This document shows positions 8,131 to 15,524 of a stretch of DNA of 64,000 bases, piece after piece (the stretch's first letter is position 1; every line of letters starts with the position of its first letter). A program made the translations under genes and the position numbers. The stretch is from assembly GCA_031292255.1 (NCBI GenBank), contig JARLHN010000034.1, positions 62,001-126,000 on the forward strand, given 5' to 3'. This DNA comes from Oryzomonas sp. GTDB taxonomy: Bacteria > Desulfobacterota > Desulfuromonadia > Geobacterales > Pseudopelobacteraceae. The notes beneath the pieces are model-generated. The model did not search any database and was not told where the DNA came from. It saw nothing but the letters and a program-made list of their open reading frames with translations.

Positions 8131-9834
8131 TTAGAAATGCACCTCTAATGTCGTATAAATGTCCGTTGCGTGGGCCAGTGGTGTCAGTGCCATCATTTGC
8201 CCTTTTACGTCGGACATCTTGACTGGAGCGCCGACCCAGTTGTTGCTGCCGGTGTAGTCGAAGTCGTAATACTGGTAGCCGATGCGGATGAAGGTCTTGC
8301 TGAAGTATGAGGAGATCGGTTTCAATTTGAGTTCCTGGATAACATACGCTTCATACACGTTGCCGCGTGTCCCGACCTTTGAGGTCCACATGTCGTCGGA
8401 GGCAGGGGCAAAGGTGATCCAGTCCTTGGAACCGTGATTGTATTCAAATCCGAGCTTGGTCTTGGACGGCAGGTCGTAACGGAGACCGGTTGACACCGCC
8501 CAACCAGTCTTGCTGGTGGGAGCTTCCGGGGCGAAGAAGCCGCCGGTCATGAGCCCCTGGAAACCGAATTGCGAGGAAACATTGCCGTTGGGATGCGTTA
8601 CGCTCAGGGCTGTATCGGCGAAGACATTCAGGTCGCCGGAGCCGACCTTCTTGAAAGTACTCATAAAGCCTGCGCCCCACCAGTCGATGTCACCCAGGTT
8701 GGCTTTGGGGGCGGTATTGCCGAAGTAGGTGTTGTTCATGGTGGGTGCGTCGAAGATATTGAATCCGCGGTTCCACTGCAGCCAGACCCGCAGCGGATCG
8801 GTATCGACCGGGATCACGGCGATACCGAGCATATCGGTATCGGCGATGGAGTTGGCGGGGGTGGAACGGAAGCCGCTGTCGAACCCGCGGCCGTAGCAGA
8901 CCTTGGCATAGGCGCCGGGCAGCGCTTCGATATCCGGGGCATAACCGATGGTCATGCCGTCAAAGGCATAATCCACCAGAAGCGACGGGGTGCCGCCGTT
9001 ACCGGGACGCTCGTTGTTGAGGCGCAGGTTGCTTGGGGCGCCGTTGGTGGAGGGGCGGCGACCGACCGAGAACCAGAGCGGCTGATCGGCGATATTGCTC
9101 CAGGTGGCATAGGCCCGGTCCACGTCCAGGTAGCTGCTGGAGGGTACATGGGCGAGGGTGCCGTCAAAGACTCCAACGCGGTCCGCAAAGAAGGGGGCGG
9201 CGCCGCCATTGTCGACTGCCTGGTCATCCTGGGAACCGAAGACCTTATACATGGCGAGGCGAACCGTGGTAGTCACATTCTCGGTTGCCTTGATATGAAG
9301 ATCCAGGTTCAGCATGTTGGTATACAGCGTTGGCTCTTCCGGCTTGTAGGAGGGGACAGCCACGGCGTAGGCACCCAGACCTTGTGGCCCCAGCATGGCC
9401 TGATTGGCCCCCAAGAAGCTCAGGGCCTGGTTATAGGTCTTTACCTGCGCCATCTGCTGGGAAAAGCTCGTCATCCCGGCAATGGCCCCGGCAAATTGTT
9501 GGGTCGCCGCACTATTGCCCGCCGCCGCGGCGTTGAAATACCCCTGCTGCAACTGGCTCTGGGCGTTGTTGAAGGTTGCGGTTACATCGGTAAACGGTTT
9601 GGTTGCCCCACTCAGGTAGTCGTACCGAAAGCGATACTCACCACCGATGGTCAGCCATTTGCCGAGGGACTTGTCTTCGACCTTCTTGACCGAGCTCTTC
9701 AGGGTATCGATTTCTTTGTACAAATTGTCAATCTTCTGAAGTACTTCTCCGTCATCGGCAGCTTGTGCCGCAAGCGGAATGTTCATGCATGCCACCAATC
9801 CAATGGCTAGCATCTGTTGTATTCTGTTTCTCAT
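8131..9834 (-). CDS. DUF3373 family outer-membrane porin (ExtI-like)
   Basis: A 567-aa outer-membrane protein. It has a signal peptide (MRNRIQQMLAIGLVACM...AQA), a short coiled-coil (VLQKIDNLYKEIDTLKSSVKKVEDK), then a large beta-barrel domain starting KWLTIGGEYRFRYDYL and ending in an amphipathic strand with a terminal aromatic (TTLEVHF). I recognise the DUF3373 barrel common in Geobacter, including the block SVGRRPST-G-PSNLR. Such porins sit with multihaem cytochromes in outer-membrane electron conduits or substrate channels. GGAGGAGATA precedes ATG 9834. It is the first gene of the minus-strand cluster that continues with a small periplasmic protein and two cytochromes. Confidence 0.88.
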   Translation of the reverse strand: MRNRIQQMLAIGLVACMNIPLAAQAADDGEVLQKIDNLYKEIDTLKSSVKKVEDKSLGKWLTIGGEYRFRYDYLSGATKPFTDVTATFNNAQSQLQQGYFNAAAAGNSAATQQFAGAIAGMTSFSQQMAQVKTYNQALSFLGANQAMLGPQGLGAYAVAVPSYKPEEPTLYTNMLNLDLHIKATENVTTTVRLAMYKVFGSQDDQAVDNGGAAPFFADRVGVFDGTLAHVPSSSYLDVDRAYATWSNIADQPLWFSVGRRPSTNGAPSNLRLNNERPGNGGTPSLLVDYAFDGMTIGYAPDIEALPGAYAKVCYGRGFDSGFRSTPANSIADTDMLGIAVIPVDTDPLRVWLQWNRGFNIFDAPTMNNTYFGNTAPKANLGDIDWWGAGFMSTFKKVGSGDLNVFADTALSVTHPNGNVSSQFGFQGLMTGGFFAPEAPTSKTGWAVSTGLRYDLPSKTKLGFEYNHGSKDWITFAPASDDMWTSKVGTRGNVYEAYVIQELKLKPISSYFSKTFIRIGYQYYDFDYTGSNNWVGAPVKMSDVKGQMMALTPLAHATDIYTTLEVHF

Positions 9835-9837
9835 TAT

Positions 9838-10261
9838 CTCCTCCTTTTGCGTTTTTTATGACGGCATGCCATAAACCGCCATATATCGTCCTGGTGCTGC
9901 TACTCCGGCCAACGTCTATAATTCACCCCCTTTCCAACTTCCCGGCCTGGATGCTGTTTGAAATCCTCCCTATAAAGCGCATTAGCTATATATAAAAATA
10001 ATTGAATACATTGAATTGCAAATGCACGCGAGGTGCCAAAATTTACATTTAATTGTATTTTTACAATATATTGATTTTACGTTATATGGGTGGGTACAGC
10101 TTGAAGAAAATAAAACCGATAGGCTTGGATGGGTCGCGAAATCACGGTGCTGCTATCCAGAATTCCGTCAAATAGCGGACTTCTTGTTGTTCGGCAAAGT
10201 TCAAAACGCTATATATGGGAAACTGTAACAAAAATTCCAGTGACGAGATTTCTGGGTAAGG
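9838..10261. other. intergenic region left of the mobile island
   Basis: About 420 bp between the porin start and the recombinase remnant. It should hold the porin-cluster promoter near 9840-10020, an AT-rich stretch. No coding frame with a recognisable family was seen. Confidence 0.4.
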
Positions 10262-10450
10262 ATGGATCAGTTCGACGGAAACGTGCTGGAAGCCTTGGCC
10301 AACATTGTCTTCACGCCGGAGAGGGGTGAAGCGATGATGTTGGAACTCAAAAGAACGCTTGCCGCTGAGGGTGCGGATGCGCGGCGGTTGCCGCTCCCTG
10401 GCGGGAGCGATACGGCGGGCGACACAATGGAAAAACCCCGTACTCTCGAA
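10262..10450 (+). pseudogene. remnant of a second serine recombinase (plus strand)
   Basis: The frame reads DGNVLEALANIVFTPERGEAMM then LELKRTLA. This lines up with LDSLILQTVADKVFTPQRVELM then LKELQVNL of the intact recombinase encoded next door on the opposite strand. Only about 35-45 residues of the pre-coiled-coil segment remain, with a stop just upstream and no recombinase sequence after, so it is a fragment, probably left by an earlier integration. Confidence 0.6.
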
Positions 10451-10464
10451 AAAAGTTGTCGGGT

Positions 10465-12069
10465 TCAATGGGGGGTGGGGAGCCATAACGGGACAAAACT
10501 GGGCACCATTTCGAGTGCCGGTTTTGTTGACATAGAAAGTGCACCAGCCAAAGCTGAATAGCTCCCTGACAGGTGCACTTCTTTTTTGTCCACCCTGATC
10601 TCATCCACCAGAAGTTTCAGATATTCCTTTCCAAAGTTCGAAGCCTTGTTACACAGCCTTTCCTTGAGTGCCGAGCAGAAGGCGGCAATGTGCTTTTTGT
10701 TCAGCTTGGTCAGCGGCATTTCCTTCTGGCGTTTAAGGCTTGCCAGTTCCACCAGAATTTCCTGGCGGCGGACTTCATGCCGGTGCGCTCTTTCCTGCAA
10801 AGCGTTGTTGAGAGGTAAAAATCCTTTCTCGACAGCCTCGAAAATTTTGTCCGTCTGTTGTTTCAGCTCCTCAAGTTCCTTGGAAAGCTGCTTGATCTGC
10901 TCGTGCTGATCCGCATGGGCATGTTTGAGATTGACCTGCAATTCCTTCAACATCAATTCCACCCGTTGCGGAGTAAAAACCTTGTCGGCCACGGTCTGCA
11001 AAATGAGACTGTCTAGCTTTTCCATTGCGACGTTGCTATTTTGGCAGCGGTTGCCGGTTGAAAGATCGTTGATTTTGCGTGAACATTTGTAATAGCGATA
11101 TTTACCGCCCTTGCCGGTTGCAATGGTCATGCTGGCACCGCAGGAGCCGCACTTGATAAAGCCGGTCAATAGTGTGGGAGAGCCGGCAACGCGGGGCGGG
11201 ACTTTGGCCGGTGATTGTCCTTCGAGTTTCAAGCTGACCTGTTCGAAGGTCTCAGGGTCAATAATCGGCTCGATATTGACGGTGATCCATTCCGATTCGG
11301 GTTTAATCCGTCTGGTTTTTGCCTCGGTCTTGTTGAAGATGTATTCACCGAGATAAAGGCGGTTGGTGAGCATTTCATAGATAAAGGTCTTATTCCAGCG
11401 GTTTCCCCGCATGGTGGTGTCCCGGTCATTGAGGTAAGCGGCTATCCCCCTGACGCCGAGTTGTTGCCCTTGATGGCCGTTCAGGTGCAGTTGGAATATC
11501 TTGTTGACGATAGCCGCTTCCGCCGGGTCTATTTCAAGGCGTTTCTTCTTGCCCTTGTTCCCTTGAATATCAAGCTCCACCTTGCGGTAGCCATAGGGAG
11601 GAGTTGAGCCGTTGAAATAGCCCTGTCTCGCGTTCTCCTTCATGGCCCGTAGGGTATGCTTGCCGTTCTCCTTGCTCTGGTATTCATCGAACAGGCTAAA
11701 GATACGCCGTGCCATTTCACCGGCAGGGTCGTCGCTGGTCTGCTGGGTCATGGAGAGGACAACAACGCCATGTTTCTTCAAGCGCCGTTCGTACAGACCA
11801 AACTCGATCATGTCACGGAAGAAGCGGGAGAGGCTATGCGCGATGATGGCATCAAACGGCGGAGGAGAGGAGCAGGCTTCACCGATCATCTGTTGAAACA
11901 CCGGACGCCGGTCGTCGGTGGCGGAAGCCCCCGGCTCGGTATATTCAACCGCGATGTCATACCCTCGCGCCTTGCACCATTCCTTCATCTGGCGGAGCTG
12001 GTCGGGAATGGATAAATCCTTTTCAGCCTGTTTTGTTGTCGATACACGCGCATAGAGAGCCACGATCAT
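10465..12069 (-). CDS. large serine recombinase (resolvase/integrase family)
   Basis: A 534-aa site-specific recombinase. The N-terminal resolvase domain begins MIVALYARVSTTKQ, with the catalytic serine at residue 10, and includes SLSRFFRD with active-site arginines. The 'recombinase' domain spans about 170-280 (GYRKVELD, GIAAYLNDR, IYEMLTNRLYLGEY). A zinc-ribbon follows (KCGSCGASM, YKCSRK, NRC), then a long coiled coil (about 365-440). Such enzymes integrate and excise phage, ICE or other elements at att sites with a 2-bp core. GGAGGAATAACCC precedes ATG 12069. It is the last gene of a five-gene minus-strand operon and lies against a remnant of another recombinase, marking an element boundary near 10450. 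Confidence 0.93.
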   Translation of the reverse strand: MIVALYARVSTTKQAEKDLSIPDQLRQMKEWCKARGYDIAVEYTEPGASATDDRRPVFQQMIGEACSSPPPFDAIIAHSLSRFFRDMIEFGLYERRLKKHGVVVLSMTQQTSDDPAGEMARRIFSLFDEYQSKENGKHTLRAMKENARQGYFNGSTPPYGYRKVELDIQGNKGKKKRLEIDPAEAAIVNKIFQLHLNGHQGQQLGVRGIAAYLNDRDTTMRGNRWNKTFIYEMLTNRLYLGEYIFNKTEAKTRRIKPESEWITVNIEPIIDPETFEQVSLKLEGQSPAKVPPRVAGSPTLLTGFIKCGSCGASMTIATGKGGKYRYYKCSRKINDLSTGNRCQNSNVAMEKLDSLILQTVADKVFTPQRVELMLKELQVNLKHAHADQHEQIKQLSKELEELKQQTDKIFEAVEKGFLPLNNALQERAHRHEVRRQEILVELASLKRQKEMPLTKLNKKHIAAFCSALKERLCNKASNFGKEYLKLLVDEIRVDKKEVHLSGSYSALAGALSMSTKPALEMVPSFVPLWLPTPH

Positions 12070-12072
12070 GGG

Positions 12073-12225
12073 TTATTCCTCCGTGTCCGCTTCTCGGATG
12101 ATCTGCTGCAACAGTTCGCCCAGGTGTGCGGCAATAAGCCTAATTTCTTCAGGCAGTACAGATTTTTCAATCGCACTATGTTTGAAGCTTATATGCACAT
12201 CATTGACTATTTTGTAATTATCCAC
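12073..12225 (-). CDS. 50-aa protein coupled to the recombinase gene
   Basis: A small frame starts at GTG 12225 (ATGAGTG context) and ends 3 nt before the recombinase start, so the two are probably translationally coupled. The product reads like a short helical protein (KHSAIEKSVLPEEIRLIAAH then LGELLQQIIREADTEE) with an amphipathic C-terminal helix. No family is recognised. It may be a recombination directionality or accessory factor, but that is only inferred from position. Confidence 0.5.
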   Translation of the reverse strand: MDNYKIVNDVHISFKHSAIEKSVLPEEIRLIAAHLGELLQQIIREADTEE

Positions 12226-12269
12226 TCATAACACGATCCTTCTTTGCGTAATCTATTCCTGCCCGTGCC

Positions 12270-12452
12270 TTACCTTTCCTTACAACACAATTTTTCCAAC
12301 TCACGAGTCAAACCGCTTTTGCCCAGTTCATCAAGAATGAGCTTGCGACAGGCTTCAAACTGATGAGGTGCCGTAACACCGGCCTGGACATACAAAAGTA
12401 CTCGATTTATATGAGGTTTAAGAACCTTGTCAATGTCTTCAGTGGTCACCAT
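12270..12452 (-). CDS. small ORF of the mobile operon (60 aa)
   Basis: A 60-residue product, MVTTEDIDKVLKPHINRVLL..., largely helical with a terminal CCKER. The start overlaps the end of the Rep-like gene by 7 nt, which supports expression as part of the operon, although no strong ribosome site is visible. No family is recognised. Confidence 0.45.
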   Translation of the reverse strand: MVTTEDIDKVLKPHINRVLLYVQAGVTAPHQFEACRKLILDELGKSGLTRELEKLCCKER

Positions 12453-13516
12453 TGCCCAAGCCTGATTTCTTTGATCCGTTTTTCAACATCCGCCTGCCAA
12501 GCAAGCGGCACATGCAATTCCTGTATGCGGGAATCTATAACGCCCAAAGCCTCATTGACATCTATCAGCGGCTTATCGGTCTGGACACAGTGAACGGCGG
12601 CAACCTTCTTGAGATAGCCATATATGGCAATCGTCATGCGCACCATGCGCTCTTCGAGGACGGAGTTTTGCCCGTGGATGCGTGAGACGCCCAGGTGGTT
12701 CAACTCGCCGATTCGCTCAAGGAGATCGATCCACAGAGGATGCAGCGGCCAGCGGGAAGAATTGCTGTCACCGTTCGGTTGACGCAAGGAGGTGTGATCC
12801 GTTGCGAGATAGCGCAACAGGTCGCCTATCTGGGCCTTGAGGTCGTCAAAGGTGGCAATGCTGAAATCCTTGAGCACTTCTTTGCGTACCTGATATTCTA
12901 TGCGCCATACGTCGGCGTCCTGACCCCAGAGGGTATAAAACCACACCTTGTCGCTTTTCTGTTTAATCTCGGCCACTTTGTCATAGACGCGCAGCATGAT
13001 GTCGCCACCATTGCCGAAGGTAAATGTCTGATCTTTGCGGTTGCCTCGGTGCTTGCTGTCCTTGACGCTTAGGCTTTTGAAACAGTCCTCGTCAAAGTCA
13101 ATTTCCGGCAGGTCGTAATCAAAACAGTAATCCACACGGGAGAGGCTTTCTGGACGGTACGGAGTAAGGCCGACAGACGCCGCCCAGTCCAGGAACTTTT
13201 CATGGAGGAGATAGCCCGACTCGCGCCAAAGGGCTTGGCTGTAAAATTGGACGTAAAAATTCGGTTTGTTGTACTCGCCGAGCTGAATATTGAAATCACC
13301 ATTCATGATAACGAAGGGATAGCCGGACTTGGTGCCGTAGGGCGTGAGGAGGAAATCAGCGTTGCCCAGCGTGATCGGCAGGGAGTTTTTACGCTTTGAT
13401 TGCCGGATAGACTCCTGCTGTTCAGCCAGCTTGCCAAAGTCGAGCGGGTTGCGCCCGGTCGGCTTGAGGAAATAAGCGCAGTAAACGGAATCGAAGCCGT
13501 GGAGGAGAAGTTTCAT
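12446..13516 (-). CDS. Rep_trans-like replication initiation/relaxase protein
   Basis: A 356-aa protein with features of rolling-circle initiators of the Rep_trans/NicK type: SRVDYCFDYDLPEIDF (beta-strand with acidic metal ligands) near residue 125, then GGDIMLRVYDKVAEI, where the YDK tyrosine is the candidate nicking residue, then DVWRIEYQVRKEVLKDF. These proteins nick one strand at an origin or oriT of plasmids and integrative elements. ATG 13516 overlaps the upstream gene by 4 nt (ATGA). The family call rests on motif shape; a phage or plasmid replication initiator of another subfamily is possible. Confidence 0.7.
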   Translation of the reverse strand: MKLLLHGFDSVYCAYFLKPTGRNPLDFGKLAEQQESIRQSKRKNSLPITLGNADFLLTPYGTKSGYPFVIMNGDFNIQLGEYNKPNFYVQFYSQALWRESGYLLHEKFLDWAASVGLTPYRPESLSRVDYCFDYDLPEIDFDEDCFKSLSVKDSKHRGNRKDQTFTFGNGGDIMLRVYDKVAEIKQKSDKVWFYTLWGQDADVWRIEYQVRKEVLKDFSIATFDDLKAQIGDLLRYLATDHTSLRQPNGDSNSSRWPLHPLWIDLLERIGELNHLGVSRIHGQNSVLEERMVRMTIAIYGYLKKVAAVHCVQTDKPLIDVNEALGVIDSRIQELHVPLAWQADVEKRIKEIRLGQW

Positions 13517-14013
13517 TTGATACCCGCTTTGAAAGCCTTAAATGCTTTTTTCATAATCAATTCAAATGATTTATACAACTTTGGCTCAACCACGCCGAAT
13601 TCATACGACTTATAGTCTGTAATACTCTCAAGCTCTTCGATGCCGATGATGATCATGTTTTTCATTAATTGATGGTTTGACATATTTGCCCTGGAGGCAA
13701 ACCGCTCTATATCAAAAATGGCAGCTTCGCCAAGTTTAATGGGAAAAGCCTTTTCAGGCACGCGAGAATCAGGAATTTCGCGTTGTGATCGCAATATGCC
13801 TTTCGTCAGAGCTTCAAAGTCTCTTAATATGATTGCAAAATGAAAAAGAGCCGCCATGTCAGCATTTTTAAGGACGCTTATCCAAATATTGACGAAACTA
13901 AGCATAAGATGATGCCTGTTTACCGCCCCATTCCGAGCCAATCTGTCCAGACGATCTTTGGTATATTCATCATATTTGACAGCAACTTGCGTTAACTCGA
14001 TATCTGGTGTCAT
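13513..14013 (-). CDS. ribbon-helix-helix-like protein of the mobile operon
   Basis: A 166-aa protein. Residues from about 95 on (FPIKLGEAAIFDIERFASRA then NMSNHQLMKNMIIIGIEELE) have the strand-helix-helix pattern of ribbon-helix-helix DNA-binding proteins such as relaxosome accessories. The N-terminal half is helical with a hydrophobic stretch (MLSFVNIWISVLKNADMAAL). GGAGGAAATGAA precedes ATG 14013; the longer frame to 14136 runs through a palindrome and is not used. It is the first gene of the operon, adjacent to a candidate origin-like dyad, which suggests it binds there and helps the Rep-like protein. Confidence 0.62.
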   Translation of the reverse strand: MTPDIELTQVAVKYDEYTKDRLDRLARNGAVNRHHLMLSFVNIWISVLKNADMAALFHFAIILRDFEALTKGILRSQREIPDSRVPEKAFPIKLGEAAIFDIERFASRANMSNHQLMKNMIIIGIEELESITDYKSYEFGVVEPKLYKSFELIMKKAFKAFKAGIK

Positions 14014-14074
14014 TTCATTTCCTCCGCAATGTATACCTGAGTATATTTTAGACAAAAGTATATTGCAAGAAAAA

Positions 14075-14136
14075 ATGATGGCCGGTCGGCAGGGTACCTC
14101 CCTACAGGGAGGAAACCCCACCGGTCCGGCCATCAT
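14075..14136. repeat. large nested dyad upstream of the mobile operon
   Basis: The outer arms ATGATGGCCGG (14075-14085) and CCGGCCATCAT (14126-14136) are exact complements. Inside lie GGGT/ACCC and a perfect small hairpin CCTCCC-TACA-GGGAGG (14097-14112). The dyad lies 60 nt upstream of the first operon gene. It is a candidate double-strand origin, oriT or operator; termination of rightward transcription is an alternative. Confidence 0.6.
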
Positions 14137-14192
14137 CTTAATTCACTTTTGCTCATATGAAAAATGTGATATTGAGGGGATGTATTTGGAAG

Positions 14193-14215
14193 GCCCCGTG
14201 TTACTGAAACGGGGC
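14193..14215. repeat. short hairpin GCCCCGT-N9-ACGGGGC
   Basis: A 7-bp perfect stem with a 9-nt loop in the otherwise AT-rich stretch 14137-14389, which has no supported gene. No T-run follows, so its role is unclear. Confidence 0.5.
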
Positions 14216-14389
14216 GACTGCTACAAGATACGAATAAACTAACAAAAACCCGTATTGCATTCGAAAGGTATATTTGAAATATTTGTGTAACAGAGCAATA
14301 TTACATGATGATTTATCATTTTAAACAAAGCAACCTGTAATATATTACGGCTAATACGCAGCTAATTATTATGTTAGACCAACAACGAA

Positions 14390-14683
14390 ATGATGGAAAC
14401 CATGAATGATAAATTGATAATAATGGAATCAAGAATCCTTACCACTATTTTCTTTGTTTTCCTTTTGACTGCGATTGTCCTTGTTTCGAAGGCAACATTA
14501 GCAGCTCTCAAAATTAATTCCTCTACAGCTTACTCTATTACGTATTTTGCTCTATTCGGCGCTGGTGTATTATTCACCAAATACATCTATTATTCAATGT
14601 TTCGGGTTTATCAATATGCCGCACTGGCAATAACAGCAGCTATCGGTGGATTGTGTTTCTTATGGTTGCAATATTTACACTGA
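14390..14683 (+). CDS. AT-rich hypothetical membrane protein (97 aa)
   Basis: A 97-residue product with three hydrophobic segments (about 16-36, 47-64, 73-92). Base composition is far more AT-rich than the chromosome around it, suggesting transfer with the adjacent mobile island. Start may be ATG 14390 or ATG 14402; neither has a clear ribosome site. No family is recognised, and expression is uncertain. Confidence 0.4.
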   Translation: MMETMNDKLIIMESRILTTIFFVFLLTAIVLVSKATLAALKINSSTAYSITYFALFGAGVLFTKYIYYSMFRVYQYAALAITAAIGGLCFLWLQYLH

Positions 14684-14808
14684 AAACAGGTCTAACAAAG
14701 GGCGGCAGACGGTTTCTGTTCAGATGACGATTCACTACACCGCTGCGCCCCAAAAACGTCCGTCCGCCAAACAAAGAAGGCAGGGAGATTCACCCGGGAG
14801 AAAACTCT
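14684..14808. other. spacer with imperfect dyad between two membrane ORFs
   Basis: GGCGG-cag-ACGG (14701-14712) and CCGT-CCGCC (14760-14768) form a stem with a 3-nt bulge and a 47-nt loop, preceded by GTCTAAC. The layout resembles an integron attC but lacks the matching GTTRRRY end. Confidence 0.35.
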
Positions 14809-15213
14809 ATGCCGGCGGCAAAACTTGATTATCTAAGAATTGTTTTTTACGGGATATTGTTGGTCGTGCTTTCAAGTTTGGTGGCAATCGTGGCAACCAT
14901 ATTAATCACTAAACAATCTGGAACAGCGATTGTTTTAGGTTCAGTAACGCCAGTAATTCTACTTGTTATATATTTTGTTGTAATATTTAAATGCCCAGGA
15001 AAATTTGGTATTTGTACAACAGATGGTCAAAATAATTGGCAAATCAAGTTAATTATGATCATTTCAATAATAGGCTACGTAATTGCTTCCCTTTGGATGT
15101 TATATGCTGAATCACAGATAGTTGGAAAAATAATGTTGTTGATAACGCCGATATTTATTTTAATCGGCAAGGCCATAGATTCATATCTTAAACGTAACAG
15201 CATAGCCAAATAA
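14809..15213 (+). CDS. AT-rich hypothetical membrane protein (134 aa)
   Basis: A 134-residue product with four hydrophobic segments (about 9-32, 38-60, 77-97, 105-122). It is AT-rich like the preceding ORF. A GGGAG lies 9 nt upstream of ATG 14809, making translation plausible. No family is recognised. With the preceding gene it forms a small block of probably foreign cargo beside the serine-recombinase element. Confidence 0.5.
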   Translation: MPAAKLDYLRIVFYGILLVVLSSLVAIVATILITKQSGTAIVLGSVTPVILLVIYFVVIFKCPGKFGICTTDGQNNWQIKLIMIISIIGYVIASLWMLYAESQIVGKIMLLITPIFILIGKAIDSYLKRNSIAK

Positions 15214-15322
15214 CGTGAATGGAACGAGCGTACGGCTAACCATGTGTATCAGCTGACAAGCAGCTTCGCTCGAAACCGTTACAATGATAAGTGCTCTTGC
15301 CAGTGCCCATTTTTGTCCGCGC

Positions 15323-15347
15323 TGGGGAGCCGGAGCAGACTCGAACC
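15323..15347 (-). other. tRNA 3'-end-like remnant (possible att site)
   Basis: Read on the minus strand, the segment is GGTTCGAGT, then CTGCT, then CCGGCTC, then CCCA. It fits a T-loop, the 3' half of a T-stem, a 7-nt acceptor strand, a discriminator base and CCA. The 5' half of the T-stem does not pair and no tRNA body is present. This is the form left when an element integrates into a tRNA 3' end. Confidence 0.4.
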
Positions 15348-15394
15348 GAATAAACTTTGCAATATTTCAAAATTAAGTTGCTTATGACATGGTC

Positions 15395-15417
15395 TGTAAT
15401 TTGGTAGCCAAATTACA
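15395..15417. repeat. perfect 10-bp inverted repeat
   Basis: TGTAATTTGG-TAG-CCAAATTACA is an exact dyad with a 3-nt loop in the gene-free stretch 15214-15479. It could be a protein-binding site or a terminator remnant. Confidence 0.55.
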
Positions 15418-15479
15418 AATAGTTGAATGCGAGGCCGAAAACTGATGGAATTAAGCAGCTGATATTTAGTCACCATTAG

Positions 15480-15517
15480 GAATGAGAAAGGCGGCCGCTT
15501 GGCCGCCTTTCTCATTC
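15480..15517. terminator. bidirectional terminator hairpin
   Basis: A perfect 17-bp stem (arms 15480-15496 and 15501-15517) with a GCTT loop. The AGAAAGGCGGCC/GGCCGCCTTTCT core gives U-rich 3' tails in both directions. It lies 8 nt after the stop of the BioD/DRTGG gene and marks the right edge of the island. Confidence 0.85.
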
Positions 15518-15524
15518 CGGGGTA

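Noticed and set aside
8569-9810. Plus-strand 413-aa open frame opposite the porin
   Set aside because: It is a shadow of the GC-biased codons of the DUF3373 porin; it lacks a ribosome site and any recognisable domain.
14684-14808. Integron attC site between the two AT-rich membrane ORFs
   Set aside because: GTCTAAC and a bulged stem are present, but the required complementary GTTRRRY end is missing and no integrase is in the window.
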